NCBI GenBank assembly: GCA_946481195.1
Contig: CAMLNG010000189.1
Span: 1 to 7,135 of the forward strand
Origin: an uncultured Chromatiaceae bacterium
GTDB lineage: Bacteria; Pseudomonadota; Gammaproteobacteria; Enterobacterales; Alteromonadaceae
Direction: 5' to 3'
DNA length: 7,135 nucleotides
Under the pieces are notes generated by a model. The model had not been told where the DNA came from. It worked only from the letters and a program-made list of their open reading frames with translations, and made no database searches. Position numbers and translations under genes: made by a program. Within the stretch, counting starts at the first letter, position 1. The number at the start of each line of letters is the position of its first letter. Of this stretch, positions 5,196 through 7,135 are shown in pieces.

Positions 5196-6158
5196 ATGAC
5201 TGAATCTGTACAGCGTATTTATCCTATTGGCACTGTGGGCACCCCCTGGGGCGCTGCGGAAAAAGCGCTGTGGCTCAGTCAGCAGCCGGTCAAACGCAGT
5301 TATCAGGCTGAAGTGATGAGCCCGTTGCAGCAAATTCTGACAGCCCCGGCATTGGCGGACTGCGCTGAATTACTTAGCTACGGTACGCTGGATTACAGCG
5401 GGCACCAACTCGGTACCTATCCGCTGTATGCGGTCAAAAGCCGCCAGTTTGATGCAAACAAGCCGCTGTTGTTAGTCACCGGCGGTGTGCATGGTTATGA
5501 AACCAGTGGTGTGCAGGGGGCTTTGTTGTTTATCCGCGAACATTTTGCCCGCTATGCCAGTATCGCCAATGTGCTGGTACTGCCGTGTATCAGTCCTTGG
5601 GGTTATGAAACTATCAATCGCTGGAACCCGGATGCCGTCGACCCCAATCGCTCTTTTGTCGCCGGCGGCCCTTCACAGGAAGCCAATGCCGTACTGGCGC
5701 TGCTCAGTCAGTTCCCAACGCCGCTGGTGCATATCGACTTACACGAAACCACAGATTCAGATAACAGTGAATTCCGCCCGGCCAAAGCGGCGCGCGACGG
5801 CACTGTGAATAACAACTGGAATATTCCGGATGGCTTTTATCTGGTCGGTGACACCGAAAAACCAGCGCCGGAGTTTCAGCGCGTGATGATCGAAGCTGTG
5901 AGTCAAGTCACCCATGTGGCAGAAGCAGATGACAATGGCTGCCTGATTGGCGAACCATTGCAACAGTTTGGTGTAGTCAATTACGCGAAAAAGTCATTAG
6001 CGCTTTGTGGGGGCATGACCGACGCGCTCTATGTCACCACCACTGAAGTGTATCCGGACAGCCCGCGCGCCACGCCGGAACAGTGCAACCAGGCACAGGT
6101 GGCGGTGATTTGCGCCGGCTTTGATTACGCTTTAGCAGCTGCAGGGGTCAGAGTATGA
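5196..6158 (+). CDS. M14-family zinc carboxypeptidase-like hydrolase
   Basis: This 320-residue protein has the hallmarks of M14 metallocarboxypeptidase or succinylglutamate desuccinylase/aspartoacylase-type enzymes, which use one zinc ion to cleave an amide or peptide bond at a carboxyl-terminal residue. GGVHGYETSG (96-105) supplies the HxxE zinc ligands His99 and Glu102. DPNRSF (149-154) matches the substrate-binding Asn-Arg motif. HIDLHETTD (179-187) provides the third ligand, probably His183, and TTTEVYPDS (281-289) carries the likely catalytic Glu284. All key residues are present, so it should be active. There is no signal peptide, so it probably acts in the cytoplasm, which fits small peptides or amino-acid derivatives as substrates; the exact substrate is unknown. 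GGAG at 5184-5187 supports the start. It shares an ATGA overlap with the next gene, so the two are coupled. Confidence 0.87.
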   Translation: MTESVQRIYPIGTVGTPWGAAEKALWLSQQPVKRSYQAEVMSPLQQILTAPALADCAELLSYGTLDYSGHQLGTYPLYAVKSRQFDANKPLLLVTGGVHGYETSGVQGALLFIREHFARYASIANVLVLPCISPWGYETINRWNPDAVDPNRSFVAGGPSQEANAVLALLSQFPTPLVHIDLHETTDSDNSEFRPAKAARDGTVNNNWNIPDGFYLVGDTEKPAPEFQRVMIEAVSQVTHVAEADDNGCLIGEPLQQFGVVNYAKKSLALCGGMTDALYVTTTEVYPDSPRATPEQCNQAQVAVICAGFDYALAAAGVRV

Positions 6159-6835
6159 CCTTACTGCGGATTGATTTAGTTTCGGATATCGCCTGCCCCT
6201 GGTGTGCCATTGGTTATGCCCGCTTGCAGCAGGCACTGCAGAGTTTGCACGGCGAAATTGCGGTGGATTTGCACTGGCGCGCCTTTGAACTGAACCCGGA
6301 CCCGGCATTAAAGCCTGAACCAATTTTACCGGCTTTGTGCCGCAAATACGGCGTGCCGGCGGCGCAAATGCAGCAGTCGCAACAGATGCTGATGCAGCTG
6401 GCAACCGGGCTTGGGCTGAATTTCAGCGGCATGGAACAGCGGCTGACCTGCAATACTTATGACGCACACCGCTTATTGAAATGGGCGGCGGCATCCTTTC
6501 CTGCCACGTCTGAAACCACTGTTTCAGCTCAAACAGCGTTGAAGCTCGCATTGTTTGAGGCTTATTTTGGCCGTGCCGAACAGGTTAGTGAGTTAGACGT
6601 CTTGTTGCGCTGTGTGGCTGCAGCCGGGCTGGATGTGGATGCGGCGCGCGAAGTGCTGGCATCAACGCAGTTTGCTGATGCAGTGCGGGCCGAAGAAGCG
6701 GCGTACCAACAGGCAGGTATCAGCTCAGTGCCGGCTTTTGTCATCAATCAGCGTTACCTGATTTCAGGTGCACAGGAGCCAGCGCAGCTGGCAGAGACGC
6801 TGCAGCAAATCGCCGCAGAAATGCGCAACAGCTAA
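6155..6835 (+). CDS. DsbA-family thiol oxidoreductase, FrnE-like
   Basis: This 226-residue protein belongs to the cytoplasmic FrnE/DsbA-like group of thioredoxin-fold oxidoreductases. The first strand (RIDLVSDIACPWC) leads into a redox motif Cys14-Pro-Trp-Cys17, followed by AIG as is usual for FrnE relatives. A long helical insertion (about 60-175) separates the halves of the fold. SSVPAFVINQRYLISGAQ (190-207) contains the cis-proline loop (Val192-Pro193) next to the active site and the final strand. There is no signal peptide, so it probably works in the cytoplasm on disulphides, oxidative stress or a small-molecule substrate; homologues are often annotated as isomerases, which is likely inaccurate. 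The ATG overlaps the TGA of the peptidase gene, and AGGGG (6143-6147), seven bases upstream, is a good ribosome-binding site. The length is normal and nothing appears broken. Confidence 0.9.
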   Translation: MTLLRIDLVSDIACPWCAIGYARLQQALQSLHGEIAVDLHWRAFELNPDPALKPEPILPALCRKYGVPAAQMQQSQQMLMQLATGLGLNFSGMEQRLTCNTYDAHRLLKWAAASFPATSETTVSAQTALKLALFEAYFGRAEQVSELDVLLRCVAAAGLDVDAAREVLASTQFADAVRAEEAAYQQAGISSVPAFVINQRYLISGAQEPAQLAETLQQIAAEMRNS

Positions 6836-6866
6836 GTTTTTGTTTTCAGCCTCAGCGTGATTTCAA

Positions 6867-6897
6867 CGCAGCCGGCTTGCCATTGAGCGCAGCCGGC
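6867..6897. repeat. Short direct repeat CGCAGCCGGC, period 21
   Basis: CGCAGCCGGC occurs at 6867-6876 and again at 6888-6897. Because GCCGGC is itself palindromic, the two copies could also pair to form a six-base stem with a 15-base loop. No T-run follows directly, so it is not a standard terminator. Confidence 0.5.
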
Positions 6898-6909
6898 GGC
6901 ATTGCGGAA

Positions 6910-6937
6910 AAAAATAAGTGACCTCACATTTATTTTT
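6910..6937. terminator. AT-rich palindrome, possible weak bidirectional terminator
   Basis: AAAAATAA (6910-6917) is the exact reverse complement of TTATTTTT (6930-6937). Between them GTG/CAC (6918-6920 and 6925-6927) can extend the stem, with a two-base bulge at 6928-6929. The A-tract on one side and T-tract on the other suit termination of both strands, but the stem core is short and not GC-rich. Confidence 0.3.
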
Positions 6938-6978
6938 CATTATGTTAACTCTGCTCAATAACCATAGGGCGTGTTGAT

Positions 6979-7108
6979 GTTTGGTGATTAAGTTTTGTTC
7001 GTTTCGGCCACCGCGTGGTGGTGGCGTTTTGGGCGCGAAACGAGGCGCGTGGCATAGTGATTCTATGTAAGCAACGAGTGACAAAGCCCAAAGCGCCACC
7101 AAACGAAC
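6979..7108. repeat. Nested inverted-repeat element (structured RNA or dispersed repeat)
   Basis: Several complementary arms nest here. GTTCGTTT (6997-7004) pairs with AAACGAAC (7101-7108). GGTGGCGTTTTGGGC (7020-7034) pairs with GCCCAAAGCGCCACC (7086-7100), 15 positions with one G-U wobble. CCACC (7008-7012) pairs with GGTGG (7017-7021), and CATAG (7053-7057) pairs with CTATG (7063-7067). A further arm, GTTTGGTG (6979-6986), matches CACCAAAC (7097-7104) and would compete with the outer stems. This is far more pairing than expected by chance in 130 bases. It could be a small RNA, a long untranslated element or a MITE/REP-like repeat; copy number is unknown. Confidence 0.5.
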
Positions 7109-7135
7109 CCGCAGGGCAGCGTTTGGCAGCTCTTT

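Larger units (their letters stand above)
6836..7135. other. 300-base region without a supported gene
   Basis: After the oxidoreductase stop codon there is a T-rich stretch, a GC-rich direct repeat (6867-6897), an AT-rich palindrome (6910-6937) and a nested inverted-repeat element (about 6979-7108). A 79-codon open frame exists on the minus strand but it runs through the inverted repeats and lacks a plausible protein composition. No start of a further gene is recognisable before the window ends. Confidence 0.55.

Noticed and set aside
6863..7102. 79-codon minus-strand open frame at the right end
   Set aside because: It is built from the inverted-repeat arms and AT-rich palindrome, has no ribosome-binding site and no recognisable domain; better explained as a structured or repeat element.
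6979..7135. Integron attC site or CRISPR array
   Set aside because: The inverted repeats lack the paired core sites of attC and there is no integrase gene or cassette structure; there are no regularly spaced direct repeats with unique spacers.

Overview
The window reads as a compact piece of gammaproteobacterial chromosome. Protein style (Gln/Leu-rich, orphan SBP_bac_3-type periplasmic proteins, M14-like peptidase next to a FrnE/DsbA-like protein) suggests the Rheinheimera/Alishewanella/Alteromonadales neighbourhood. That placement is an impression from the sequence, not a search result. There are nine protein-coding genes, all apparently intact, and no tRNA, rRNA, insertion sequence or CRISPR array that I can see.

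Left part (1-3760). A periplasmic binding protein of the SBP_bac_3 type (32-760, minus) is divergent from a 538-residue membrane-anchored, helix-repeat protein of unknown function (914-2530, plus). That gene runs convergently into, and overlaps by 11 bp, a second SBP_bac_3-like secreted protein (2520-3356, minus). The second binding protein appears to be the downstream gene of a two-gene unit that starts with a four-helix membrane protein (3402-3752, minus). No permease or ATPase accompanies either binding protein.

Middle part (3753-5195). A small three-helix membrane protein (3862-4173, plus) overlaps by 18 bp, tail to tail, the end of a two-gene minus-strand operon. This operon encodes a beta-rich protein with a C-terminal membrane anchor (4479-4892) and, translationally coupled to it, an XRE-family DNA-binding protein that also has a C-terminal membrane anchor (4156-4470). 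Upstream of the operon, the 303-base intergenic region carries a dense cluster of CTGTC(G/A)T half-sites in both orientations, including two perfect overlapping palindromes. The cluster, a membrane-tethered regulator and its co-transcribed membrane partner together form the best candidate for an undescribed regulatory module here.

Right part (5196-7135). An M14-type zinc peptidase-like enzyme (5196-6158) and a CPWC-motif DsbA/FrnE-family thiol oxidoreductase (6155-6835) share an ATGA stop/start overlap and form an operon behind an extended -10 promoter. The last 300 bases have no convincing gene. They hold a short GC-rich direct repeat, an AT-rich palindrome that may act as a weak terminator, and a complex nested inverted-repeat structure (about 6979-7108) that looks like a structured RNA or a dispersed intergenic repeat.
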